Assembly (NCBI GenBank): GCA_937897265.1
Contig: CALCPT010000648.1
Span: forward strand, 1-5,089
Source: an uncultured Alcaligenaceae bacterium
Lineage (GTDB): Bacteria; Pseudomonadota; Gammaproteobacteria; Burkholderiales; Burkholderiaceae_B
Length of the DNA: 5,089 nt
Direction: 5' to 3'
Below the pieces are notes generated by a model. It searched no databases, was not told the origin of the DNA, and worked only from the letters and a program-made list of their open reading frames with translations. This document shows, one piece after another, positions 1 to 5,089 of the stretch (positions are counted from its first letter, which is position 1; each line of letters begins with the position of its first letter). Position numbers and translations under genes: made by a program.

Positions 1-39
1 AGGCTGCCTTGGCGTCGCCAACAAACGAGCCACAGGTAA
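1..39 (+). CDS. Possible 3' end of an upstream gene (molybdenum hydroxylase large subunit?)
   Basis: Frame 1 stays open from the window edge to a TAA at 37-39 and reads RLPWRRQQTSHR. Large (molybdopterin-binding) subunits of the isoquinoline/nicotinate dehydrogenase family often end in a short Arg-x-Leu-Pro-hydrophobic stretch. The cytochrome that follows is of the type that partners them. If real, this gene would overlap the cytochrome gene by about 31 bases, which would suggest translational coupling. Only twelve codons are visible, so this is a guess from context and a weak motif, and it could be chance. Confidence 0.25.
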   Translation, partial: RLPWRRQQTSHR

Positions 40-1517
40 CAGACCTCGCACGGCAACGGGCAGACCGCGCCGACGCGCGCTGGCCACGACCGCGTGCCTG
101 GTGGTTGCGGGCCGCCGCGTTGACCGCAGCACTGGGCACCACGCTGCTTGGTGCGACGTGGTCGCTGTTCGGTCAGCGCACTGTGCTTGCCCCTGTGGCC
201 CAACCGCTCGCGACTTACTCAGCCGCCACGCTTGAGCGCGGTCGTGAATTAGCTGCCTTGGGTAACTGTGTGACGTGTCACACCAGTGCGCAAGGTAAAC
301 CAAATGCTGGCGGCTTAGGGATCCAAACTCCCTTCGGCACGGTCTATAGCACCAACTTAACGCCCGATCCCCAAACCGGTATTGGCTTATGGTCGCAACA
401 AGCATTCAATCGCGCCATGCGTGAAGGCATTTCACGCGATGGGCATCACTTGTATCCCGCGTTTCCATACACCTCATTCACACGCATCAACGATGAAGAT
501 CTGACAGCGTTGTACGGATGGCTGATGTCGCAAGAGCCGGTGCGCCAGGCAACGCCAGAAACTAAGCTTGCGTTTCCCTTTAATTTGCGTCCGCTCATGG
601 CCTTTTGGAATGCGCTGTACTTAACGCCTGGGCCGGCCGCCAAGCCTGTGCAAAACGATGATGCGCGTTCGCCAGCGTGGTTGCGTGGCGAATATCTGGT
701 GAACGGGTTGGGGCATTGTTCGGCTTGTCACACCTCGCGTGATGCCTTGGGTGGCGAGCGCTCTGGGCTAGCCTACTTAAGCGGCGCCACCGTTGATGGT
801 TGGCAGGCGCCGGCGCTCAATGCGCGTTCGCCGAGTCCTGTGCCCTGGACTGAAACAGCCTTCTATGACTATTTGCGCAACGGTCATAGCGCCGAACACG
901 GTAGCGCCTCGGGCCCAATGGCGCCGGTGATCAGGCAGTTGGCGCAAGTGTCTGATGCAGATATTTCTGCCATGGCTCATTATTTGGCGTCGTTCCAAGA
1001 GCAGCAACCAACTCAGACGTCTCGCACTCAAGTGACAGCACTTGCTGGTGCACCAAGTGCAGCGAGTGCTGTCAGCCCAGCGGGTGTTTCGGTCGCTGCG
1101 TTGCCGGCGACAAGCCCCTCGGCTCTGGCTGCTCAAACCTACGTCGCGCAGGCCGCAGCGCGTGAGCCTCTGCTGCTTGGCCCGGCGCAACGCATGTTTC
1201 AGGCCGCCTGTGCGTCTTGTCATCACGACGGCGATGGCCCGCGTTTGATCGGGGTCAATATTCCGCTAGCACTGAGCACCGGCATGCACAGTGCGCAGCC
1301 GGATAACGTGATTCGCGTCGTGCTCGAGGGCATCCGCAAGCCTGCCAGTGACCAGCTTGGGTTTATGCAAGGTTTTGCTAAACAATTCGACGACCAACAG
1401 TTAAGTGAACTACTGAGGTACATGCGTAGCCGTTTTGCTCCAACTCAGCCACCCTGGCAAAACCTCGAACAAAAAATTGGGGTAATCCGTATGTCGCCAA
1501 GCTTGCATTTACCGTAA
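9..1517 (+). CDS. Membrane-anchored tri-heme cytochrome c, molybdenum-hydroxylase partner type
   Basis: This likely carries electrons from a periplasmic molybdenum hydroxylase or similar dehydrogenase to the respiratory chain. It has three CXXCH heme sites: CVTCH (residues 87-91), CSACH (237-241) and CASCH (401-405). A basic N-terminus precedes one hydrophobic segment (about 31-54), which suggests an inner-membrane anchor with the hemes in the periplasm. Segments such as TPFGTVYSTNLTPD, HLYPAFPY and GPMAPV match the cytochrome subunits or C-terminal cytochrome parts of NicB-like enzymes. Plausible axial Met ligands are M304 (heme 2) and M453 (heme 3). For heme 1, the position that is Met in alcohol dehydrogenase cytochromes (AMPY) is F152. 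Residues about 338-385 form an Ala/Ser/Pro-rich linker between domains 2 and 3. The start is uncertain. TTG at 9 is the first candidate, but the frame is open to the window edge. The catalytic partner is not in the window, so the substrate cannot be named. Confidence 0.85.
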   Translation: MASPTNEPQVTDLARQRADRADARWPRPRAWWLRAAALTAALGTTLLGATWSLFGQRTVLAPVAQPLATYSAATLERGRELAALGNCVTCHTSAQGKPNAGGLGIQTPFGTVYSTNLTPDPQTGIGLWSQQAFNRAMREGISRDGHHLYPAFPYTSFTRINDEDLTALYGWLMSQEPVRQATPETKLAFPFNLRPLMAFWNALYLTPGPAAKPVQNDDARSPAWLRGEYLVNGLGHCSACHTSRDALGGERSGLAYLSGATVDGWQAPALNARSPSPVPWTETAFYDYLRNGHSAEHGSASGPMAPVIRQLAQVSDADISAMAHYLASFQEQQPTQTSRTQVTALAGAPSAASAVSPAGVSVAALPATSPSALAAQTYVAQAAAREPLLLGPAQRMFQAACASCHHDGDGPRLIGVNIPLALSTGMHSAQPDNVIRVVLEGIRKPASDQLGFMQGFAKQFDDQQLSELLRYMRSRFAPTQPPWQNLEQKIGVIRMSPSLHLP

Positions 1518-1531
1518 AGTTTGCCCACAAT
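1503..1531 (+). promoter_or_regulatory. Candidate sigma-70 promoter for greA leader
   Basis: TTGCAT (1503-1508) is separated by 17 bp from CACAAT (1526-1531). These match the consensus at 3/6 and 4/6. The -35 box lies inside the last codons of the cytochrome gene. Transcription would begin near 1538, eleven bases before the terminator hairpin in the greA leader. It was chosen partly because greA needs a promoter near here if the hairpin stops read-through. The match is weak. Confidence 0.3.
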
Positions 1532-1548
1532 AGCGATATTGTTGATCA

Positions 1549-1583
1549 CCCCGGTTCTGACCCGAGCCGGGGTTTTGCTTTTT
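1549..1583 (+). terminator. Intrinsic terminator between cytochrome gene and greA
   Basis: A 9-bp stem CCCCGGTTC / GAGCCGGGG (one G-U pair) encloses the loop TGACCC and is followed by TTTTGCTTTTT. It begins 31 bases after the cytochrome stop codon and its T-tract ends 11 bases before the greA ATG. It should end the cytochrome transcript. Any greA mRNA started upstream must also pass through it, so it may act as an attenuator in the greA leader. The minus strand lacks a T-tract on its exit side, so it works rightward only. Confidence 0.85.
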
Positions 1584-1594
1584 GGAAAAACACG

Positions 1595-2071
1595 ATGGCA
1601 ACTATTCCTCTTACCGTGCGCGGGGCCGAGCGCTTGCAAGCTGAGTTGCAGCGACTGAAGCATGTCGAACGCCCTGCAGTGATTAACGCCATTGCCGAGG
1701 CGCGTGCGCAAGGCGATTTGTCTGAAAACGCCGAATACGACGCGGCGCGTGAGCGTCAAGGCTTTATCGAAGGGCGCATCGCTGAACTCGATGGCACGCT
1801 TTCAAACGCTCAGTTAATTGAACCGAGCACGATTGAGGCCGATGGCCGCGCCGTGTTTGGTGCCACCATTGAAATCGAAGATCTTGAGTCAGGTACCAAG
1901 GTCACATACCAAATTGTTGGTGATGTTGAGGCTGACATCCGCTCAAATTTGATTTCAGTGTCTAGCCCGGTGGCGCGTGCGTTGATTGGTAAGTACGAGG
2001 GCGATGTGGTTGAAGTCAAGGCCCCGTCCGGCACCCGTGAATACGAAATCATCAGCATTAAATATCTGTGA
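1595..2071 (+). CDS. greA: Transcription elongation factor GreA
   Basis: GreA enters the secondary channel of RNA polymerase and stimulates cleavage of the backtracked transcript 3' end, rescuing stalled complexes. The 158-residue length equals that of E. coli GreA. The N-terminal antiparallel coiled coil spans about residues 5-75. Its tip carries GDLSENAEYDAARE, with the conserved acidic residues D41 and E44 that coordinate the catalytic Mg ion at the polymerase active site. The C-terminal FKBP-like domain (about 82-158) includes FGATIEI, NLISVSSPVARALIGK and the ending ISIKYL. The ATG fits the family's MxxIPLT start. A modest Shine-Dalgarno, GGAAA (1584-1588), lies 6 bases upstream, directly after the terminator T-tract. 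The gene ends with tandem TGA TGA. In many Burkholderiales greA follows carB, whereas here a cytochrome gene precedes it. Confidence 0.98.
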   Translation: MATIPLTVRGAERLQAELQRLKHVERPAVINAIAEARAQGDLSENAEYDAARERQGFIEGRIAELDGTLSNAQLIEPSTIEADGRAVFGATIEIEDLESGTKVTYQIVGDVEADIRSNLISVSSPVARALIGKYEGDVVEVKAPSGTREYEIISIKYL

Positions 2072-2078
2072 TGACGCG

Positions 2079-2111
2079 TGCTTCGAACCGAGCGCGCGTC
2101 GGTTCGAAGCA
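2079..2111 (+). repeat. Perfect 13-bp inverted repeat (hairpin) after greA
   Basis: TGCTTCGAACCGA (2079-2091) is perfectly complementary to TCGGTTCGAAGCA (2099-2111), with the 7-base spacer GCGCGCG between them. It starts 4 bases after the second greA stop codon. No T-tract follows on either strand, so it is not a standard intrinsic terminator. It would form a very stable 3' hairpin on greA mRNA. A competing 6-bp pairing exists between GACGCG (2073-2078) and CGCGTC (2095-2100). Possible roles are mRNA 3' protection after Rho-dependent termination, or a protein-binding site. Confidence 0.8.
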
Positions 2112-2127
2112 GGTTAAGGCAAATCGG

Positions 2128-2156
2128 AAAAAAAACAGCACCGCGAAGGGTGCTGT
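2128..2156 (-). terminator. Intrinsic terminator of yhbY
   Basis: Read on the minus strand, ACAGCACC and GGTGCTGT form an 8-bp perfect stem around a 6-base loop (CTTCGC), followed immediately by eight T residues (A2128-A2135 on the plus strand). It lies 64 bases past the yhbY stop codon. The stretch between them (2157-2220) holds no recognisable feature apart from a short TTAGA/TCTAA repeat. On the plus strand the hairpin lacks a T-tract, so it does not obviously serve greA. Confidence 0.9.
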
Positions 2157-2220
2157 CTGTGAGGGCTTAAATTCTTTTTGGCACTCGCTTAGAGGCTGCG
2201 TCTAAACGTTACAGGCCTGC

Positions 2221-2835
2221 TTAGCGTTTAACCGATGCGCGTTTACGCACCGTAGAGGCAATTGCCCCACGCCGCGCGCCGGCGCGTAGAGATAAAGCAC
2301 TGCCGCTGCGACGTGGAATCCCATGTGAGGTATCCTTGGCACTTGCGGTGCGTTTGCTTGGCCGAGCAGGACGGTCGCCCGAATAGACGGTTGGACGATC
2401 GGCCGTCAAGTCGGTTTGTTCGCGTTCTGGACGATTGCGTCGACTTGGCTTTTGAACCTTTTTACCCGCCGCAGCCAGTTTTTTGGGCGTGTGTGGTTCG
2501 TTGGGTTTACGCTTGGCCGGTGTGGCAGGTTCGGCTGGTGGTTTCAGGTAAGTGCCCTTTGAGCCAAAGCGATACAGAATCAGCATTTTGCCCAAATGGT
2601 GCACTGTGGCGCACGAAAGGGTGTCGCAAATTGTTGCAAGCATGGCATCGCGCTCGTCGCGGTCAGCACTACCGGCCCTAACTTTAATCAGCTCATGAGC
2701 AGATAGGTTTAGGTCGATTTCTTTTAAGACTGCCTCAGTGAGCCCGTTGTCACCGATTAGTACAACCGGACGTAGGGGGTGAGCAGCAGCGCGTAGCGAA
2801 CTACGCTCGCGGGGGGTAAGTTCCATAATAGTCAT
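2221..2835 (-). CDS. yhbY: YhbY-family CRM-domain RNA-binding protein with long basic tail
   Basis: YhbY proteins bind the large ribosomal subunit precursor and help its assembly. The CRM domain fills about residues 1-95 of 204. Its signature loop is [15 protein letters not shown] (27-41, by family GxxG), followed by AHELIKVR (46-53) and [10 protein letters not shown] (80-89), close to E. coli YhbY. E. coli YhbY is about 97 residues long. Here about 105 extra residues follow, rich in Lys, Arg, Pro, Ser, Ala and Thr with no visible fold, probably a disordered RNA-binding tail. Similar tails are recalled from other Burkholderiales homologues. The start is taken as ATG at 2835 ([10 protein letters not shown]). 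ATG at 2826 is equally consistent with the family, and a further upstream ATG at 2928 would overlap rlmE and add an unrelated 31 residues. No Shine-Dalgarno is visible before either likely start. The gene diverges from rlmE with 18 bp between start codons and has its own terminator. Confidence 0.93.
   Translation of the reverse strand: MTIMELTPRERSSLRAAAHPLRPVVLIGDNGLTEAVLKEIDLNLSAHELIKVRAGSADRDERDAMLATICDTLSCATVHHLGKMLILYRFGSKGTYLKPPAEPATPAKRKPNEPHTPKKLAAAGKKVQKPSRRNRPEREQTDLTADRPTVYSGDRPARPSKRTASAKDTSHGIPRRSGSALSLRAGARRGAIASTVRKRASVKR
2824..2829 (+). promoter_or_regulatory. Candidate -10 box for rlmE
   Basis: CATAAT matches TATAAT at 5/6 and would start transcription near 2836, about 18 bases before the rlmE ATG. 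It overlaps the first codons of yhbY. No good -35 box lies 16-18 bp upstream, so the box may be weak, activator-dependent, or chance. rlmE has only GGGA touching the ATG and AAGG 14 bases upstream, so its ribosome binding site is also poor. Confidence 0.3.
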
Positions 2836-2842
2836 AAGGTAG

Positions 2843-2848
2843 ATTGTA
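2843..2848 (-). promoter_or_regulatory. Candidate -10 box for yhbY, possibly leaderless
   Basis: On the minus strand these bases read TACAAT, a 5/6 match to TATAAT, ending 7 bases before the ATG at 2835. Transcription from it would start at about 2836-2835, giving an mRNA that begins at or next to the start codon. This fits the lack of a Shine-Dalgarno sequence. No convincing -35 box is seen at 16-18 bp, where the sequence lies within the rlmE coding region. Confidence 0.35.
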
Positions 2849-2853
2849 CGGGA

Positions 2854-3489
2854 ATGGCGAAGAACAAATTTTCTAAAGAGTGGGTCATGCAACACATTAA
2901 TGACCCTTTCGTCAAAATGGCGACTCAAAAAGGCTATCGAGCGCGTGCGGCCTTCAAGCTGACCGAGATTCTTGACGCTGAAAAGCTCATGCGCCGCGGC
3001 GATGTCATCGTTGACCTTGGCTCGACCCCTGGCAGCTGGTCTCAGGTGGCGCGCGAACGTCTGGTTGGTAAGGGGGGCGTGCTCGACGGCCGAATCGTGG
3101 CGTTGGATATCTTGCCGATGGAGCCCATTGCCGGCGTTGAGTTCATTTTAGGTGACTTTAGTGAAGATTCCGTGCTTGAGCAGCTCAACCAGACTCTCGA
3201 GGGGACAAAGGTAGATTTAGTTTTATCGGACATGGCACCTAATCTATCCGGGGTTGGCTTAGCCGATGCGGCCAGAATTCAACAAGTGATTGATTTAGCC
3301 CTTGAATTTTCGCTGATGCACCTCAAAACAGATGGTGCGTTGATCGTAAAGGCGTTCCACGGTAGCGGCTTTTCGCAAACCGTTGAAAGCTTCAAACGAC
3401 ACTTCAAAAGGGTGGTTGAGCGCAAACCCAAAGCTTCAAGAGATCGTTCTTCTGAAACTTTTTTGATCGCCAAGGGTCGAAAGGGTTAG
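2854..3489 (+). CDS. rlmE: 23S rRNA (uridine-2'-O)-methyltransferase RlmE (FtsJ/RrmJ)
   Basis: RlmE uses S-adenosylmethionine to 2'-O-methylate the A-loop uridine (U2552 in E. coli numbering) of 23S rRNA in late 50S assembly. The 211-residue protein is close to the E. coli length of 209. The catalytic K-D-K-E tetrad can be assigned as K35 (RARAAFKL), D126 (LVLSDMAPN), K166 (LIVKAFHG) and E201 (SSETF). The SAM-binding loop is [12 protein letters not shown] (53-64), with Ser-Thr and Ser where E. coli has Ala-Ala and Gly. D85 (VALDILPM) and D101 (GDFSED) fit the usual cofactor-contacting acidic positions. The start [10 protein letters not shown] fits recalled Burkholderiales homologues, and the next in-frame ATG (2887) would cut into the conserved N-terminus. 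rlmE often precedes ftsH in proteobacteria, but here a terminator separates the two. Confidence 0.97.
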   Translation: MAKNKFSKEWVMQHINDPFVKMATQKGYRARAAFKLTEILDAEKLMRRGDVIVDLGSTPGSWSQVARERLVGKGGVLDGRIVALDILPMEPIAGVEFILGDFSEDSVLEQLNQTLEGTKVDLVLSDMAPNLSGVGLADAARIQQVIDLALEFSLMHLKTDGALIVKAFHGSGFSQTVESFKRHFKRVVERKPKASRDRSSETFLIAKGRKG

Positions 3490-3506
3490 AACTTTGCGAT
3501 TTCGGT

Positions 3507-3546
3507 CCCGTCGCGTAGTAAGGGATTACTGCGAATGGGCTTTTTT
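3507..3546 (+). terminator. Intrinsic terminator after rlmE
   Basis: An outer stem CCCGT / ATGGG (with one G-U pair) and an inner 8-bp stem CGTAGTAA / TTACTGCG (one T-G pair) are separated by a small internal loop and capped by GGGA. The structure is followed by C and six T residues (3541-3546). It starts 17 bases after the rlmE stop. It implies that rlmE and ftsH are at least partly separate transcription units. Confidence 0.72.
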
Positions 3547-3552
3547 AACAGG

Positions 3553-3558
3553 TAGAAT
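3553..3558 (+). promoter_or_regulatory. Candidate -10 box for ftsH
   Basis: TAGAAT is a 5/6 match to TATAAT, just after the rlmE terminator T-tract. Transcription would start near 3565, leaving a leader of about 70 bases before ftsH. No good -35 box is found at the standard spacing. TTAACA (3545-3550) is a near-consensus -35, but nothing resembling a -10 lies 17 bp downstream. I found no clear sigma-32 promoter, although E. coli ftsH has one. Confidence 0.3.
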
Positions 3559-3583
3559 GTTATTTTGCCTCGTTGCAATGCGT

Positions 3584-3598
3584 CCTTTGGGCCAAAGG
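3584..3598 (+). repeat. Perfect palindrome in the ftsH leader
   Basis: CCTTTGG and CCAAAGG flank a single central G, giving a 15-base perfect inverted repeat 37 bases before the ftsH start codon. Folded as RNA it gives at most a 5-6 bp stem. As DNA it has the symmetry of a dimeric regulator site. No family can be assigned from sequence alone. Confidence 0.5.
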
Positions 3599-3624
3599 TG
3601 CGCGGCGCGTCAGAACGACAAGCT

Positions 3625-3629
3625 GGAGA
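3625..3629 (+). promoter_or_regulatory. Ribosome binding site that fixes the ftsH TTG start
   Basis: GGAGA lies 6 bases before the TTG at 3636. The next in-frame ATG (3669, codon 12) would remove the N-terminal residues and cut into the first membrane segment, and it has no comparable Shine-Dalgarno. This supports TTG as the true start. Confidence 0.8.
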
Positions 3630-3635
3630 TCGGCC

Positions 3636-5089
3636 TTGAATAATTCTTTTTCGAAAGTCGCGGTTTGGATGGTGATTGGTTTAGTACTGTTTACAGTGTT
3701 TAAACAGTTCGACTCCCGCGCGCCTGTACAAGACACCGTGAGCTACACCCAATTTATGGATGATGCCAAGTCGGGCAAGGTCCGCCGTGTCGATGTCCAA
3801 AATGACGTTATCCATGTCACACCAGATTCGGGTCGCCCTTATACCTTGACTTCACCTGGTGATCTCTGGATGGTCTCTGACTTGCTCAAGGCAGGCGTTT
3901 CTGTTTCGGGCAAGCCGCGCGAAGAGCCCTCGTTGCTTATGAGCATCTTTGTGTCCTGGTTTCCGATGTTGCTCTTGATTGGTGTCTGGGTGTTTTTTAT
4001 GCGCCAGATGCAAGGCGGTGGTAAGGGCGGCGCCTTTAGTTTTGGTAAGTCGCGTGCGCGCTTGCTAGATGAAGGCACCAACGCGATCACCTTCGCGGAT
4101 GTGGCCGGTTGCGACGAAGCAAAAGATGACGTTCAAGAAATTGTTGATTTCTTGCGTGACCCCTCTAAATTTCAAAAGCTTGGTGGTCGCATCCCCCGTG
4201 GTGTGCTGATGGTAGGTTCACCTGGTACTGGTAAAACCTTGTTAGCCAAAGCGATTGCTGGCGAAGCAAAGGTTCCGTTTTTTAGCATCTCGGGTTCTGA
4301 TTTTGTCGAGATGTTTGTGGGCGTGGGCGCGGCTCGTGTGCGCGACATGTTCGAAAATGCAAAAAAACATTCGCCATGCATCATCTTTATTGACGAGATT
4401 GACGCGGTCGGTCGTCAGCGTGGTGCAGGTCTGGGTGGCGGCAATGATGAGCGCGAACAAACGCTCAACCAGATGCTTGTTGAGATGGATGGCTTTGAGT
4501 CTGGCGTAGGCGTCATTGTGATCGCTGCAACCAACCGTCCTGATGTGTTGGATCCTGCCTTATTGCGCCCTGGTCGTTTTGATCGTCAGGTGGTGGTGCC
4601 CTTGCCAGATATTCGCGGTCGCGAACAAATTCTGAAAGTGCATATGCGTAAAGTGCCGTTGGCACAAAACGTTGATGCGCATACCTTGGCTCGTGGTTGC
4701 CCTGGTTTTTCCGGTGCTGATTTGGCCAACTTGGTGAACGAGTCGGCCTTGTTTGCCGCACGTCGCAATGGCCGCACTGTTGATATGTCTGACTTTGAAA
4801 AAGCCAAAGACAAGATCATCATGGGTGCCGAGCGTCGTTCAATCGTGATGCCAGAAGAAGAGCGTCGCAACACTGCGTATCATGAGTCAGGTCACGCGAT
4901 TGTGGCTCGTATGTTGCCTAAAACGGATCCTGTGCACAAAGTGACGATCATCCCGCGTGGTCGTGCCTTAGGTGTCACCATGCAATTGCCTGAAGGCGAT
5001 CGTTACAGCATGGATAAAGAGCGCCTGTTGTGTACGATTGCTGTGTTGTTTGGTGGTCGTATCGCAGAAGAACTGTTCATGAATCAAAT
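3636..5089 (+). CDS. ftsH: ATP-dependent zinc metalloprotease FtsH (3' end outside window)
   Basis: FtsH is a membrane-bound AAA+ hexamer that extracts and degrades membrane proteins and short-lived cytosolic targets such as sigma-32 and LpxC. The visible 484 residues contain membrane segment 1 (about 8-24), a periplasmic domain (about 26-100), membrane segment 2 (about 101-122), and the AAA+ domain with Walker A GSPGTGKT (194-201). Next come the pore motif FVG (227-229), Walker B IIFIDE (249-254), and the second region of homology [19 protein letters not shown] (299-317) with arginine fingers R311 and R314. The zinc-protease motif HESGH is at 416-420. The third zinc ligand, an Asp near residue 495 in E. 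coli, lies past the window edge. Walker A has Ser where E. coli has Pro (GPPGTGKT). The start is TTG at 3636, supported by GGAGA upstream and by the family N-terminus [11 protein letters not shown]. In related genomes folP and glmM usually follow, but neither is visible here. Confidence 0.98.
   Translation, partial: MNNSFSKVAVWMVIGLVLFTVFKQFDSRAPVQDTVSYTQFMDDAKSGKVRRVDVQNDVIHVTPDSGRPYTLTSPGDLWMVSDLLKAGVSVSGKPREEPSLLMSIFVSWFPMLLLIGVWVFFMRQMQGGGKGGAFSFGKSRARLLDEGTNAITFADVAGCDEAKDDVQEIVDFLRDPSKFQKLGGRIPRGVLMVGSPGTGKTLLAKAIAGEAKVPFFSISGSDFVEMFVGVGAARVRDMFENAKKHSPCIIFIDEIDAVGRQRGAGLGGGNDEREQTLNQMLVEMDGFESGVGVIVIAATNRPDVLDPALLRPGRFDRQVVVPLPDIRGREQILKVHMRKVPLAQNVDAHTLARGCPGFSGADLANLVNESALFAARRNGRTVDMSDFEKAKDKIIMGAERRSIVMPEEERRNTAYHESGHAIVARMLPKTDPVHKVTIIPRGRALGVTMQLPEGDRYSMDKERLLCTIAVLFGGRIAEELFMNQ

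Noticed and set aside
777..1226. A 149-codon minus-strand open frame opposite the cytochrome gene
   Set aside because: Its Arg/Cys/Trp-rich composition is typical of an antisense shadow, and it has no recognisable domain. The plus-strand frame contains the heme motifs.
2100..2111. GGTTCGAAGC resembles a tRNA T-arm (GTTCGAA)
   Set aside because: It is one arm of the perfect hairpin after greA. No acceptor stem, anticodon arm or CCA-side structure surrounds it.
2262..2681. A 139-codon plus-strand open frame opposite yhbY
   Set aside because: It lies wholly inside yhbY on the other strand, has an odd Cys/Trp/Arg-rich composition and no recognisable domain. The minus-strand CRM domain is clear, so this is a shadow of GC-rich coding DNA.
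2836..2928. Extending yhbY upstream to the ATG at 2928
   Set aside because: The added 31 residues do not resemble the family and would be the antisense of the conserved RlmE N-terminus. The family starts near [10 protein letters not shown].
3545..3573. TTAACA (3545-3550) as the ftsH -35 box
   Set aside because: It matches consensus at 5/6, but the bases 17 bp downstream (CCTCGT) do not resemble a -10 box. It also overlaps the terminator T-tract.
4242..4873. Several minus-strand and alternate-frame open reading frames inside ftsH
   Set aside because: All overlap the strongly conserved AAA+ and protease coding sequence and look like frame shadows.
1..5089. A new defence, mobile or biosynthetic system
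   Set aside because: All substantial genes fall into well-known families (cytochrome c, GreA, YhbY, RlmE, FtsH). I see no transposase, integrase, toxin-antitoxin pair, repeat array or unexplained gene cluster.

Overview
The window looks like chromosomal DNA from a betaproteobacterium of the order Burkholderiales, possibly an Alcaligenaceae relative of moderate GC. This is inferred from recalled protein families and gene order, not from a search. The FtsH N-terminus (reading [13 protein letters not shown] from a TTG start), the GreA sequence, and the order greA / yhbY (reversed) / rlmE / ftsH all fit that group.

Region 1 (1-1517) encodes a membrane-anchored cytochrome c with three heme sites. 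It resembles the electron-acceptor cytochromes that partner molybdenum hydroxylases of the nicotinate, isoquinoline and aldehyde dehydrogenase type. The first 39 bases may also carry the last codons of such a hydroxylase in another frame. Region 2 (1518-2156) holds an intrinsic terminator just before greA, greA itself, a perfect 13-bp hairpin after it, and a minus-strand terminator belonging to the next gene. Region 3 (2221-3489) is a divergent pair. yhbY runs leftward and encodes a CRM-domain ribosome-associated RNA-binding protein with a long basic tail. rlmE runs rightward and encodes the 23S rRNA 2'-O-methyltransferase. Their start codons are only 18 bp apart. Region 4 (3490-5089) holds the rlmE terminator, a 146-bp leader region, and the 5' 484 codons of ftsH, which runs off the right edge.

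From greA onward this is a housekeeping block. GreA rescues backtracked RNA polymerase, YhbY and RlmE act on the large ribosomal subunit, and FtsH performs membrane and heat-shock proteolysis. The cytochrome belongs to a separate respiratory or catabolic function and is closed off by its own terminator.

I see no mobile element, CRISPR array, tRNA, rRNA or defence system, and no clearly new multi-gene system. The most interesting signals are regulatory. One is a terminator inside the greA leader that recalls the E. coli GraL arrangement. Another is the very tight yhbY/rlmE start region with facing -10-like boxes and no good Shine-Dalgarno sequence. The third is an unexplained perfect hairpin after greA.
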